Assembly: GCA_013289765.1 (NCBI GenBank)
Contig: JABCZI010000003.1
Location: 1-64,000 of the forward strand
DNA from: Acidobacteriota bacterium
GTDB taxonomy: Bacteria; Acidobacteriota; Terriglobia; Terriglobales; Acidobacteriaceae
DNA: 64,000 nt
Direction of reading: 5' to 3'
The translations under genes and the position numbers were made by a program. Shown here piece after piece: positions 35,860-45,714 of this stretch. The notes under the pieces are model-generated. The model ran no database searches. It had not been told where the DNA came from and saw nothing but the letters and a program-made list of their open reading frames with translations. Within the stretch, counting starts at the first letter, position 1. Each line of letters opens with the position of its first letter.

Positions 35860-36897
35860 ATGCAGCGTGTCCCGGATTTCCTCTTTCGACTGATGATCCT
35901 CGTGGTCGCATTATTCGTTTCCGGTCTTTTTCAGCTAACTGCGGCTCAGGACAGTATTCCGTCGGAAACTTCCAGCCCCCAACAACAGAACGCGCCACAG
36001 GTAGGCACCCCACAAAAGCCTCTGGGAAATTCGACAGAACCTATGGCTGGCGATTTAGAAAAACCAAGCCACACGGAAACCAATTCCCCGGCACTCGTCC
36101 TCGGGCCAGGGGATGAAGCAGACGTCACGGTGTATGGGGCGCCTGACCTGTCGGGGCACACCCGCGTCGGTGCTGACGGAAATATTTCGATGCCCTTGAT
36201 CGGGTATATTCGAGTGGCCGGACTCAGTAGTAGCGAAGCGGAAGCGGCCATCGAAGCACAGCTACGACAGGCCAATGTCCTTAACGATCCGCGGGTCTCG
36301 GTCTTCGTGAAGGAATACACAAATAGCGGGATTTCAGTATCCGGCGAGGTCGCCAAACCCGGTTTTTATTCTGCTGTTGGGCCTCACCGTTTGTTTGATG
36401 TATTGCAGGCCGCGGGAGGGCCCACAGATAAAGCCGCGAGTAAGGTCGTGGTCAACCATCGAGATGAAGCAGACTCTACTACTTTCCCAATTTCGAAAGA
36501 TCCGGTCGAAATGGCTGGCAGCAATGTCGTTCTACGACCCGGAGATACGGTCGTAGTTCCCAGGGCAGGCATTGTTTACGTGCTCGGAGAGGTTACCCGG
36601 CCGGGCGGGTATGTGATGAATGCGACGGGTGGAATTACAGTTATTCAGATCGTAGCTGTCGCCGGCGGGCCGACTCATCTAGCCTCCGCCGGAAAAACCA
36701 AACTGCTCCGTCGAACGGGAAGTGGGTTTCAAGAACAACGGGTGGATCTGAAGAAACTTCTGCGTGGCAAGACTGGCGATGTCACTGTCCGCGATGAGGA
36801 TATACTCTTCGTTCCCAGTAGTGCGATCAAGGAAGCCCTGAACGCTAGCGCGCTGGTCGGCATTGCCGCGACTGCTGCAATATACCGGGTTCCGTAG
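35860..36897 (+). CDS. Polysaccharide export protein (Wza-like, SLBB domains)
   Basis: About 345 residues. A signal peptide (FLFRLMILVVALFVSGLFQL) precedes a Gln/Pro-rich spacer, then a Poly_export domain (LGPGDEADVTVYGAPDLSG, DGNISMPLIGYIRVAG) and two SLBB-type segments (ISVSGEVAKPGFYS, VYVLGEVTRPGGYV). No lipobox cysteine is seen, unlike E. coli Wza. It probably forms or gates the outer-membrane channel for the polymer. No Wzc-type tyrosine kinase is adjacent. Confidence 0.88.
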   Translation: MQRVPDFLFRLMILVVALFVSGLFQLTAAQDSIPSETSSPQQQNAPQVGTPQKPLGNSTEPMAGDLEKPSHTETNSPALVLGPGDEADVTVYGAPDLSGHTRVGADGNISMPLIGYIRVAGLSSSEAEAAIEAQLRQANVLNDPRVSVFVKEYTNSGISVSGEVAKPGFYSAVGPHRLFDVLQAAGGPTDKAASKVVVNHRDEADSTTFPISKDPVEMAGSNVVLRPGDTVVVPRAGIVYVLGEVTRPGGYVMNATGGITVIQIVAVAGGPTHLASAGKTKLLRRTGSGFQEQRVDLKKLLRGKTGDVTVRDEDILFVPSSAIKEALNASALVGIAATAAIYRVP

Positions 36898-36952
36898 TGG
36901 TCGGGATGTATTGCTGTGTCATTCCCTGACGTAGAACATACACAGAACTCCA

Positions 36953-38179
36953 TCACGCTGCGTAGCTATTATCACTTGTGGCGTGTCCGTTACTTCGTTC
37001 AATGGCATGGATTATTTGCGGAAGAAGTCGCTCTTTTGAAAAGGTTTTTTCCGATTGAAGCCCGCACAGCGAATCAAGTGCCATGTTCTTCATTGCACGC
37101 CGGATATTCGCTACGACCCCCTCGACGTCACCGTGGGACGAAACATACGCCGCAGATTGTTCGATGATGTCGATCACGTGACTCTTGTTGGGCCCGATGT
37201 AGAGGAATGGTTTTTTCACGGCGAGCACGTTGTAGATTTTACAGGGGTGAACAATTCCCACATACGGATCGCCCATGACGACTACATGGAGATCGGCAGC
37301 CGACAACGATCCGGATAACTTTTCTATCGGCTGGTAAGGAAGGCATAACACATTGCGCAGACCGCTTTTCTGCGCACGCTTTTTGACCTTGTCGAATTCA
37401 CTTCCGCCTCCCACAAAACAGAAAGCAACATTGTCGTTCTCAGCTAACCGCTCAGCTGCTTGCAGAAGAGTATCTAACGGATGGCAGGGGCTATGATTCC
37501 CCGAATACATCACGACGAATCTCTCGGAAAGCTTGTTTAAGATCCGAAAGTCTTCCCTGGCGACCGGATCGAACCTGACGCAGTCATCGTGCGCCCAAGG
37601 CGGGACGACTAATATTTTTTCCGCAGGGATACCCTTCGACCGAATGCGATCTCCCATGAACCGATCCAGCGCCACGATGCAATCAGCTCTCTGCAGGCTG
37701 TACAGCAACATCCGGGATAGCACACGAGCGGCCAGGGATTCATCTCGCAGCCATCCGGCCGCGATTGCCTCGTCGGGGTTAAGGTCCATCGACCAGAACA
37801 CTAGTCTGCGAGCTTTACGTGGGACCGCTAAAGCTGCGACAAAAGAGATCAACGGGGGCGACGTCAGTGCGACAACAACATCAAACTGAGGCAATGACCA
37901 CAGACGAAGCGCACAACTTGCTATGAATGTTCCAAAGTCAGCGGCCCGGCGCCATCTGGAACTTTTTCCTAGTCCGGTCGACCGGACACGAACAATCTTG
38001 ATCCTGTTCCAAGTTTCTTGGTTAGAAAACCGACGCTTTGGATCGTCGTACCCCCTGGAATTACAGATTACCGTGACTTCGTGTCCAGCCTCCGCCAAGC
38101 CTCTCGCCAAATCGCTCGCATGCTGAGCAGTCGAGACGACGTCCGGATAAAAAGCCTGATTGAGAAGCAAAATTTTCAT
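36953..38179 (-). CDS. Glycosyltransferase family 4 (WcaI-like)
   Basis: 408 residues of GT-B fold. The N-terminal MKILLLNQAFYPDVVST is typical of WcaI-type enzymes, and the C-terminal part (VVMGDPYVGIVHPCKIYNVLAVKKPFLYIG) replaces the standard E-x7-E loop with the WcaI-type HPCK motif. It probably adds a sugar to the lipid-linked glycan at the cytoplasmic face of the membrane. It is convergent with the export gene and followed by other minus-strand glycan genes. Confidence 0.88.
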   Translation of the reverse strand: MKILLLNQAFYPDVVSTAQHASDLARGLAEAGHEVTVICNSRGYDDPKRRFSNQETWNRIKIVRVRSTGLGKSSRWRRAADFGTFIASCALRLWSLPQFDVVVALTSPPLISFVAALAVPRKARRLVFWSMDLNPDEAIAAGWLRDESLAARVLSRMLLYSLQRADCIVALDRFMGDRIRSKGIPAEKILVVPPWAHDDCVRFDPVAREDFRILNKLSERFVVMYSGNHSPCHPLDTLLQAAERLAENDNVAFCFVGGGSEFDKVKKRAQKSGLRNVLCLPYQPIEKLSGSLSAADLHVVVMGDPYVGIVHPCKIYNVLAVKKPFLYIGPNKSHVIDIIEQSAAYVSSHGDVEGVVANIRRAMKNMALDSLCGLQSEKTFSKERLLPQIIHAIERSNGHATSDNSYAA

Positions 38180-38295
38180 TTTTGATTAGACGTGGCGGCA
38201 AAATGCTGTGTTGATGCTGCAGCAGCACCTAAGGCGGCATACGTAATCGGCTCTTGAGCCATTTCGCGCCGAATCATCGGATGCAAATACCAAAT

Positions 38296-40053
38296 TCACC
38301 CTCTCTGTAACTCGGCAAAGCTAGCTCGGTTCTCGCTCAGAGTGACGTTTTCTTCCTTGTACAATACAAACCCACCGATGGACAGCATATCCATGCGCGT
38401 TCGCAGGAAGCAGTCGATTCCCTGCGCGGGCGTTTGGACGATGGGTTCGTTCTCGTTGAATGACGTGTTCAGCAGTATCGGAACCCGTGTCTCTGCTTCG
38501 AACCTGTGTATCAGCTTCCAATAGCGAGGGTTCACGTCTCGCTCTACCGTCTGAAGCCTTCCCGTCCCGTCGCCGTGAGTCACCGCCGGAATTCGCTCGC
38601 GCTGTTGCGGCTTGATTTTGTACGCCATAACCATAAACGGCGACGGATAGTCCGTCTCAAAATATTCACCCACTTTTTCAGCTAAAATTGACGGACAAAA
38701 AGGCCGAAAGGGCTCGCGGTGTTTGATTCGGCTATTAAGGATGTCTTTCATATCATGGCGACGCGGGTCCGCAAGTATACTTCTATTCCCCAGTGCGCGA
38801 GGACCAAACTCCATCGGGCCCTGAAACCACCCCACAACTTTGCCCGCCGCAATCGCTGCCGCCGTGCGATCAATCAAATCCTCCTCAGTGAACTTGTGAT
38901 ACTCGCATCCCGCAGCTTCCAAATCTCGCAGAATCTCACCGTCCGAATACTCGGCCCCATAATAGACGTGCCGCATCTCAAAGCACCGCGGTAGCTTTAG
39001 TTCTTGATGCTGCACGTAGAGTGCCGCCCCAATCGAGGTCCCGGCGTCGTGGGCAGCGGGTTGTATGTATACATCGCTGAAATTCGTACGTTCGAAAATC
39101 ATTCCGTTGGCAACGCAATTGAGTGCCACGCCACCTGCTAAGCAAACCGCAGTCTGGCCCGTCTGCTTCTGAACAAAATTTAAAAGTGCGAAGTAATTCT
39201 CTTCCAGCACCAGTTGGACAGAAGCCGCCAAGTCCATATCCCTCTGCCGAATTTCGGACTGCGGAGTTCGAGGCTCCCCAAATTTCTCCGCCATCTTCTG
39301 CGAAAAAACCGCGCCCAATACCGGTTCCCCGCCATACCACGTCATTTCCACCCCTTTCGTATGGTGGGTGAAATAATCCAGATTCAGGCGGCACTGATCG
39401 CCCTCCGTGCGAACCACGTCCCGTACCTGTTCGGCAAACCGAGGCTCTCCGTAGGCGGAGAGGCCCATCATCTTGTACTCGTCGCCGTACTTGGGAAAGC
39501 CGAGAAATTGTGTGAACGCTGAATAGAAAAGACCCAGGGAATGGGGGAAAGAAACGGAGCCTCGCACGTCGATCTGATTCGCCTTCCCCACTCCCCACAT
39601 TACGCTGCTGAAATCGCCGAAACCGTCAATCGATAGGACCGCAGCTTCCTCAAAAGGAGATGCGAAAAAAGCGCTGGCCAAATGAGCCCGATGATGCTCG
39701 ACGAAGTGTACCGGCCGCGTTTGTTTCGATACGATTCCTTCCGCGGCAAGCAAGTCGCCGACCTGCGCTATGCGGACACTATTGATCGCTCGAGAACTGA
39801 GACTCAACCAACGATGGGGACGCAATGCCGCTCGCACCAGTTTGTCTTTCAAGTGAGCTCTAGGATTACGCGAAATTGCAACGTAGTCAGGCTGTTCGCC
39901 TTGCAGACATGCTTTTGCCGCCCCCACGGGCAATCCCGCCCAGTGCTTGGTGCGATTCAGCCTCTCCTCCTCCAAGGCGAAGGTAAGCTGGCCGTCCCGC
40001 AGCAGCGCGGCAGAGGAATCGCCGTGGAACGCGTTAATGCCAAGAATTCTCAT
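38296..40053 (-). CDS. Carbamoyltransferase (NodU/CmcH family)
   Basis: 585 residues. The N-terminal Kae1-like domain shows MRILGINAFHGDSSAAL and the metal-site EHHRAHLASAF (H120, H121, H124), and CLAGGVALNCVANG and AHDAGTSIGAAL complete it. The C-terminal domain (GWFQGPMEFGPRALGNRSIL) makes the carbamoyl-adenylate. It transfers a carbamoyl group from carbamoyl phosphate to a sugar hydroxyl. Its place among glycosyltransferases points to O-carbamoylation of the polysaccharide. Confidence 0.93.
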   Translation of the reverse strand: MRILGINAFHGDSSAALLRDGQLTFALEEERLNRTKHWAGLPVGAAKACLQGEQPDYVAISRNPRAHLKDKLVRAALRPHRWLSLSSRAINSVRIAQVGDLLAAEGIVSKQTRPVHFVEHHRAHLASAFFASPFEEAAVLSIDGFGDFSSVMWGVGKANQIDVRGSVSFPHSLGLFYSAFTQFLGFPKYGDEYKMMGLSAYGEPRFAEQVRDVVRTEGDQCRLNLDYFTHHTKGVEMTWYGGEPVLGAVFSQKMAEKFGEPRTPQSEIRQRDMDLAASVQLVLEENYFALLNFVQKQTGQTAVCLAGGVALNCVANGMIFERTNFSDVYIQPAAHDAGTSIGAALYVQHQELKLPRCFEMRHVYYGAEYSDGEILRDLEAAGCEYHKFTEEDLIDRTAAAIAAGKVVGWFQGPMEFGPRALGNRSILADPRRHDMKDILNSRIKHREPFRPFCPSILAEKVGEYFETDYPSPFMVMAYKIKPQQRERIPAVTHGDGTGRLQTVERDVNPRYWKLIHRFEAETRVPILLNTSFNENEPIVQTPAQGIDCFLRTRMDMLSIGGFVLYKEENVTLSENRASFAELQRG

Positions 40054-40125
40054 TTCTTTTGATCCACTTCCTTCGGTAAATCGGGTTTCCGATCAATCTC
40101 GACCCGTCAGGCCAAACAATTCCCG

Positions 40126-41052
40126 CTAACAATCGTTTTCTGCACTTGGCGAAATCGCGCTACATTTCAGCTCGTACATTTTCGCCTTGATATGGAAGAA
40201 GTGAGTTGATTGGAGAGCGCAGTAGATTAAGCCCGGCACTCCATCAAGCACTCCCAGACGAAATACGTACTTATAGAAAAAGAAAAAGACCGGTGAACCC
40301 GGTAGCCCCAAAAAACGCTTCTTTAGCCACCTTCTTCGCTGGGCCTGATTCCCCAATAAAGCGGGGGGCAGTTCATCAGACGGCTCTGTCGCCTGGGAAA
40401 GGACCTTCGCTTCCCAGTTTGAATATTCATTGTGTTTGGTCAAGTATCGCGAAAGCGACTCGATATTGTGGTGAGGAAGTGGATGCCGAAGCTTGCCTAC
40501 TTTGCCGTCCACAACTATATGTTCATGCACTTCTATGTCGCTCATTGAATGATCCTGATCCTTCAAGCGGCACTCGAAATGTCCTCTCCCCCTACGAAAA
40601 AGAGACAGCTTCCAAAAACCGCTACCTCCGAAACGAAGCTCCTTTCCGAAAAAGTTGATTCTGAGAAAAACCCAGTATCCTCGAAGACTGTCATCTCGTA
40701 TGGCTTCTTCAATCTCGTCAGCTAAATCCGAAGTCAAGACCTCGTCAGCATCCAACAGCAAAACCCAATCATTTTCGAATGAAAGCGAATCAAGGGCCCA
40801 CTGCCGCTTCTTCGGCCAACCTCCATGGTAGTGAAACTGCACGACCTTTGCACCAAAAGCGCGGGCTACTTCAACCGTAGAGTCCGTGCTCTGCGAATCC
40901 ACTACATAAACCTCGGAAAAGCGACGGATAGCACCCAGGCAACGCGCGAGGTGGCGTGCCTCATTGCGCGTCGGAATAACGACTGTGACAGCAATCGATT
41001 CCGACTTTGCGCCGTGCGAGGGTGCCGTCCGCATATCAGGAATGTCTTGCAT
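40126..41052 (-). CDS. Glycosyltransferase family 2 (WaaE/KdtX-like)
   Basis: 308 residues. VVIPTRNEARHLARCLGAI opens the GT-A fold, with QSTDSTVEVA and LLLDADEVL (DxD-type Asp). LRFGGSGFWKLSLFRRG and VHEHIVVDG are typical of WaaE-like LPS core glucosyltransferases. The first 20 residues are non-conserved and an internal start at residue 7 is possible. A C-terminal amphipathic helix region may anchor it to the membrane. Confidence 0.9.
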   Translation of the reverse strand: MQDIPDMRTAPSHGAKSESIAVTVVIPTRNEARHLARCLGAIRRFSEVYVVDSQSTDSTVEVARAFGAKVVQFHYHGGWPKKRQWALDSLSFENDWVLLLDADEVLTSDLADEIEEAIRDDSLRGYWVFLRINFFGKELRFGGSGFWKLSLFRRGRGHFECRLKDQDHSMSDIEVHEHIVVDGKVGKLRHPLPHHNIESLSRYLTKHNEYSNWEAKVLSQATEPSDELPPALLGNQAQRRRWLKKRFLGLPGSPVFFFFYKYVFRLGVLDGVPGLIYCALQSTHFFHIKAKMYELKCSAISPSAENDC

Positions 41053-41194
41053 ATCAGTTCTGTTTAGAGACTAAGATCGAATCGGGCAAATGCAATTCCG
41101 ATTCAGTGCAAAGGGAGTTGGCTGCGCACAATTATAAGACACGTGGAAGGCGTAGAACGAGCCGAATGATGTGTCAACAGACTTTCAGGCAATC

Positions 41195-43138
41195 TTATAT
41201 TCCGTGCACAGCCAATCCTGTGACGACCTCAGTGGGTCGCCCGGAGCCCTGGGTACGAAGCCAGAAACCGAGAGTCACAAGCGCCCACAACCGTGACCAA
41301 GCTGGGCTGTCGGGCCCTCGCCGAAAGAGTTCCCGTACCTCATTGATTCCGACGGGATCGAGCAATCCGGAATCGTGCAAAAAAACGAGACTCTCTTGCG
41401 CAACTTCACGCAGCGGGCCTCGCAGCCACTCTGAAATGGGAATTACGAACCCACGCTTAGAAGATGCGATTGGCAGTTTTCCGTACACATCGGCACAGAT
41501 TTGGCGTAACAGATACTTTAATGGGGCTCTTTTGGGAAGCAGAACATCGCCAGGCAGTCGAAATGCCCATTCAATCAAATCGCCATCTAGAAAAGGAACG
41601 CGAATTTCCAACGTATTGGCCATTCCGAATACGTCGCTATCACGTAACAATATATTTTGGAGGTAGAACGCCGAATCCAGCCTGGCCACCGAAGACAACA
41701 AATCCCCGGGCAAGTAGCATCCCTGGTATTGCAGTTCTGGCACTTGAAAGTCATCTGAAAGATTGAGATCTTTGGCAGAAAGGCCAAATGCATGAAGACC
41801 AGCATCGGCGACCAATCGACGATGCCGAAAGTACAGCCCTATTAATCCCGGATTTACCTTAGCGATTTCATGCGCTTTCTCTCTCACGATATCGTTGCGG
41901 AATATCGTCGCAAGCCAAGCTGCCGCGGTGCGTGCAGATGAAGGTAAGGGACTGAGCCAAGTCATAGCTTGATAGTGTCGAGGAACACGTCGAAACAGAT
42001 TGTAGCCTCCGAAAACCTCATCCCCACCCAATCCTGACAGGCCTACGACGATCCCCTTCTCGCGGACCGCCCGGGACACAATGTAGGAGTTGAATCCGTC
42101 CATGGAGGGCTGATCCATGCAGCCCAAGGCATTATGGATCCAATGCAGAGCAGTGCTATCACTTACCGGACAATCGTGAAAAGGGACCTCGAAGCGTGCC
42201 GCTGCCGCACCGGCTGACAGAGTCTCGTTGTACTTAGGATGGTCCGGAAACGACACAGTAAACGCCTCGAGGTTATGTTTCTCGGGAGTGAGGCCTAGCA
42301 AGGCAATAGAATCCAGTCCCGAACTTAAGAAAAGGCCCACTCGAACATCGCTGAGCAGATGCCGACGCACCGATTCCAGCAAGATTTGGCGCCCCTCGTC
42401 CACAACATCTACAAGGCGACGATTCCGTTGAGACGGTGCTGGAAGAGGGAACTGCCAATAGGTTCCGCTCGCGACAACATTTCCATGCTCATTCCGTTCC
42501 TGCCAGCAGCCACGGGGCAGCGAAAATATGCCCTGATAAATTGAGAGCGGTTCCTGAACTGCGCCATAGGCCAAATAGCCCGCTAATGATCGCCGATCAA
42601 TCCGAGGATCCAGCAGCTTACTTTGAAGCAGCGCCCGCACTTCGGATGCAAAGACGAACCACTCGTCCCTTTTCTCCGAGTAGTAGAACGGTTTGATTCC
42701 CATGGGATCACGCGCAATCACCAGGCGCGAGCGGCGAGCGTCCCACAGAGCGAAGGCAAACATGCCTCGCAAGAGTTTCAAACACTCGATTCCCCAGCGC
42801 TCATAAGCACGCAATAGGACTTCCGTATCGCTGTGGCCGTGGAATTGAAAGCCGTCGGTTCTTAACAGATCGCGCAGCGCCGGAGAGTTATAAATTTCGC
42901 CGTTATACACAAGGACATCGCCGGTAGCTTCGTTCACCATGGGTTGGTGTCCCAATGGAGACAGGTCTTGAATCGCTAAACGACGGTTTCCCAGCCCAAC
43001 CGTCCCGCCGCCCACTGCTATCACGGTCGAGCCTCCGTCATCCGGACCGCGGTGCAACTGAGCGTCGAGCATGGCTCGAATGGCCCCGTTAACCTGGTTG
43101 GGCGACAGTGCACCTACAATTCCGGCGATGCCACACAT
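41195..43138 (-). CDS. asnB: Asparagine synthase (glutamine-hydrolysing)-like amidotransferase
   Basis: 647 residues. The Ntn-type glutaminase domain begins with catalytic Cys2 (MCGIAG), with R52 in GNRRLAI and NGEIYN. The synthetase domain has the pyrophosphate loop SSGLDS (272-277). In polysaccharide loci such proteins often amidate uronic acid residues rather than make free asparagine, so glycan amidation is a reasonable inference. It is separated from the GT2 gene by 142 bp and from the next GT by 39 bp. Confidence 0.92.
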   Translation of the reverse strand: MCGIAGIVGALSPNQVNGAIRAMLDAQLHRGPDDGGSTVIAVGGGTVGLGNRRLAIQDLSPLGHQPMVNEATGDVLVYNGEIYNSPALRDLLRTDGFQFHGHSDTEVLLRAYERWGIECLKLLRGMFAFALWDARRSRLVIARDPMGIKPFYYSEKRDEWFVFASEVRALLQSKLLDPRIDRRSLAGYLAYGAVQEPLSIYQGIFSLPRGCWQERNEHGNVVASGTYWQFPLPAPSQRNRRLVDVVDEGRQILLESVRRHLLSDVRVGLFLSSGLDSIALLGLTPEKHNLEAFTVSFPDHPKYNETLSAGAAAARFEVPFHDCPVSDSTALHWIHNALGCMDQPSMDGFNSYIVSRAVREKGIVVGLSGLGGDEVFGGYNLFRRVPRHYQAMTWLSPLPSSARTAAAWLATIFRNDIVREKAHEIAKVNPGLIGLYFRHRRLVADAGLHAFGLSAKDLNLSDDFQVPELQYQGCYLPGDLLSSVARLDSAFYLQNILLRDSDVFGMANTLEIRVPFLDGDLIEWAFRLPGDVLLPKRAPLKYLLRQICADVYGKLPIASSKRGFVIPISEWLRGPLREVAQESLVFLHDSGLLDPVGINEVRELFRRGPDSPAWSRLWALVTLGFWLRTQGSGRPTEVVTGLAVHGI

Positions 43139-43177
43139 GCTTATAAATCCTTACGTGAATAACCTTCGACCGGGGCT

Positions 43178-44320
43178 TCAGCCGATCGGTTCGTGCACTC
43201 CACATCGTTGGTATAGGTCTAGCATCTGCTCAGACACAGAGAGCCATGAGAATTCTCTTTGCATCCACTGTCGGCCTCTCATCCCCATCTCCGCAAGGGG
43301 CATCGTACTGATGCTTCGAATCGCGTCTGCGAGGCTTCCAGGATCATTGCCGACCCAGAAACCACACTTCATCTCATCCAGTCGGCTCCAGGGCGTTCCC
43401 CTGCTCGCAATCACGGGAACGCCGTGCGCCAGAGCCTCGGCTACGACGATGGCGAAATTCTCGGTATGAGAGGGAACTAAGGCAACATCAGAAGACTCGA
43501 AAAGCCTTTTCTTAGCTTCCGACAACACTTCCCCAATCATCTCCACACGTTCCTCCACTCCCAGCGTGTGGATTTGTTTCTTAAGTTGCGAAACGTAGTC
43601 GACGGAACCCCATCCGGCGATCGCTAGTCGCCATGGTGGTGCCGAATCGATCAGGCTGCAAGCTCGCAGCAACGCCTCAATTCCCTTCTTCGGGTCAAGC
43701 CGACCGATGAAAAGCAGTCGAAGCTCTTCCCTTCTTTCGATCCGATTAAGATCCGCGGGAACATCCACGCCGTTAGGAATTGTTGCCGTTCGTAACTTCG
43801 GGAACCGAGCTATAGCCTCGCGGCACTCGTTTTCCGACGTAACATGCATCGTCAAATTCGCACGATTCGCGGTGTGATACCAGAGAAAATCCCAAACCGC
43901 CTTTGGACTGGTGCGCAAAGAGCCTGCCCAGCGCTGAAGCGCGCCGCGCGGTGACCAAACTAGCGGCTTCCGCAAAGAACGGCTTTCCCAGATCGTTGGA
44001 AACGTAGGAAAGTTGTAAACTCCGGTAAGATGAACAATATCAGCCCAGCGCATATACGAAGGCAACAATTGCAGCAGCGCGGGTGAGACCGAATGCCGAT
44101 ACAAACGCGGACAGTAGCGAACTCGAAACCCTTCGGGTAACTCTACCTCGTGTTCCTTCTGCACGGCAAGTGTTTGATTCAGGCCGTTAGCGTCTGTGGT
44201 AAGAACCCGCACCTCGCAACCCAATTTCACTAGATTCCGGCAGAGTTCGAATGTGGAACGGATTGGGCCACCGTAGATATAGGCAGGGTAAAACGATGGC
44301 ACTACATGTAGAACTTTCAT
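43178..44320 (-). CDS. Glycosyltransferase family 4
   Basis: 380 residues with GT-B architecture. The N-terminal FYPAYIYGGPIRSTFELCRNL is the GT4 acceptor side. GRLDPKKGIEALLRAC and VPSHTENFAIVVAEALAHG (E-x7-E loop) form the nucleotide-sugar site. Donor and acceptor cannot be told from sequence. It reads in the same direction as asnB, 39 bp upstream of it, and is probably co-transcribed. Confidence 0.92.
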   Translation of the reverse strand: MKVLHVVPSFYPAYIYGGPIRSTFELCRNLVKLGCEVRVLTTDANGLNQTLAVQKEHEVELPEGFRVRYCPRLYRHSVSPALLQLLPSYMRWADIVHLTGVYNFPTFPTIWESRSLRKPLVWSPRGALQRWAGSLRTSPKAVWDFLWYHTANRANLTMHVTSENECREAIARFPKLRTATIPNGVDVPADLNRIERREELRLLFIGRLDPKKGIEALLRACSLIDSAPPWRLAIAGWGSVDYVSQLKKQIHTLGVEERVEMIGEVLSEAKKRLFESSDVALVPSHTENFAIVVAEALAHGVPVIASRGTPWSRLDEMKCGFWVGNDPGSLADAIRSISTMPLAEMGMRGRQWMQREFSWLSVSEQMLDLYQRCGVHEPIG

Positions 44321-44467
44321 GAAGGCTGCTTCGGGAGTCTGAGAGCCGTGGATACGTTAACTAACGGCTAAAGATATCTTACTAAGGATTATCGATATCT
44401 TACAAAAGCTCCTTCACTTTGTCCCTGCAAAATGCTACTAATATTTTAGGATTTCAAAAGGTCCCCG

Positions 44468-45547
44468 TTGCGTCCCCAAATCGCTCTAGTCACCTCCGGA
44501 ATCGGCACTGCTCACGGCGGCATTGGCGTAGTTGCCGGCCTGATCGTGTCAGTGCTGGAAGGGCATGCGCGTATAGCGGTATGGGAACATCATGCCTTTT
44601 GGCCTCGGTTTGCACGAATTCCGGCAGCTGTGGGCCGGGCATTTTTAGGCAGTCTGAAAACTCCCGATTTTGTTCTGTACGACCATGTCGATCTCGCCGT
44701 TTTGCATGCCGTGATACCCCGTCTGCAAAACATTCCTTATGCCGTCTTTTTGCATGGCATCGAAGTTTGGAAGCCGTTAGTCGGTCGACGACGCGAAGCG
44801 CTCTTAGGCGCAAATCTTTTACTGGTGAATTCGGCCACGACGGGAGCCGAAGCCCGAATTTTTAATCCGTGGTTGCCAAAAGTGACAGTTACTTGGCTTG
44901 GCGTCGAACATCAGAAGGAAATCGCGGATGTCCGAGCGGCCGCTCCAACGGGCCTGATTGTCGGCCGAATGGCCGATTCTGAGCGGCTTAAAGGCCATGA
45001 CGCCGTAATGGATGCTTGGCCTCTAATCAAGTCCATCATTCCCGACGCGAAGTTGATGATTGTGGGCGGTGGCAACGATAAGGGCCGATTGCAAAAGAGA
45101 GTGAAAGCGGAGCGGTTGCCTGGCATAGAATTCTGCGGGCGAATCGACGACGCACAGAGGAATCAAATGTATCGGTCCTGTCGTCTGCTTTTTTATCCTT
45201 CGAAGCAGGAGGGATTCGGACTCGCCGGGGTTGAAGCAGCCAGCTTCGGCATACCATTGTTGGGACTAGCCGGCACTGTAACCGAAGAACTTTTTCCGAC
45301 GGGCACAGGTGCGGTGATGGCGAAAGATCTTTCGAGAGAGAGCATAGCGGAAGCTGCAATTCCTGTTTTGGGAAGCAGTCAGCGCGCCTTGGAATTAGGA
45401 CGTGCCGCATTGGCCCGGGTAAATGCAGTTTTTTTGAAAGAACACTTTGCTGATCGCTTTTGGCAAGCATTAGAACCAGAGCTTTTCACTTGTGGAGCAG
45501 TGGCGACTAATCCTCCAGGTGCCGATTTGAAAAAACGAACGGCCTGA
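44468..45547 (+). CDS. Glycosyltransferase family 4 (divergent orientation)
   Basis: 359 residues from a TTG start; the family start PQIALVTSGIGTAHGGIG follows directly and no ATG is nearby. GRMADSERLKGHD and YPSKQEGFGLAGVEAASFG (E-x7-E) mark the GT4 donor site. It is the only plus-strand gene in the 37-63 kb stretch and is flanked by minus-strand glycosyltransferases, which suggests separate acquisition or inversion. Confidence 0.88.
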   Translation: MRPQIALVTSGIGTAHGGIGVVAGLIVSVLEGHARIAVWEHHAFWPRFARIPAAVGRAFLGSLKTPDFVLYDHVDLAVLHAVIPRLQNIPYAVFLHGIEVWKPLVGRRREALLGANLLLVNSATTGAEARIFNPWLPKVTVTWLGVEHQKEIADVRAAAPTGLIVGRMADSERLKGHDAVMDAWPLIKSIIPDAKLMIVGGGNDKGRLQKRVKAERLPGIEFCGRIDDAQRNQMYRSCRLLFYPSKQEGFGLAGVEAASFGIPLLGLAGTVTEELFPTGTGAVMAKDLSRESIAEAAIPVLGSSQRALELGRAALARVNAVFLKEHFADRFWQALEPELFTCGAVATNPPGADLKKRTA

Positions 45548-45714
45548 GCGGCACCTCGGGTGGACTCGTTCAGTGATCGACAATTTTCTAACGCAGCTGC
45601 AAACGCTTGGCTTGGAACCTGGCGATGTTTGTACCCGGGACTGAAGACCTGCAGCACAAAGCAAATTGCCAAGAGTAGTTCAACTACCTTAAAAGAGCCG
45701 GAGACAAGCCACGC

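Noticed and set aside
35643-36116. A 157-codon plus-strand frame before the export gene
   Set aside because: It overlaps the signal peptide and N-terminal part of the Wza-like gene in another frame and has no recognisable motif.
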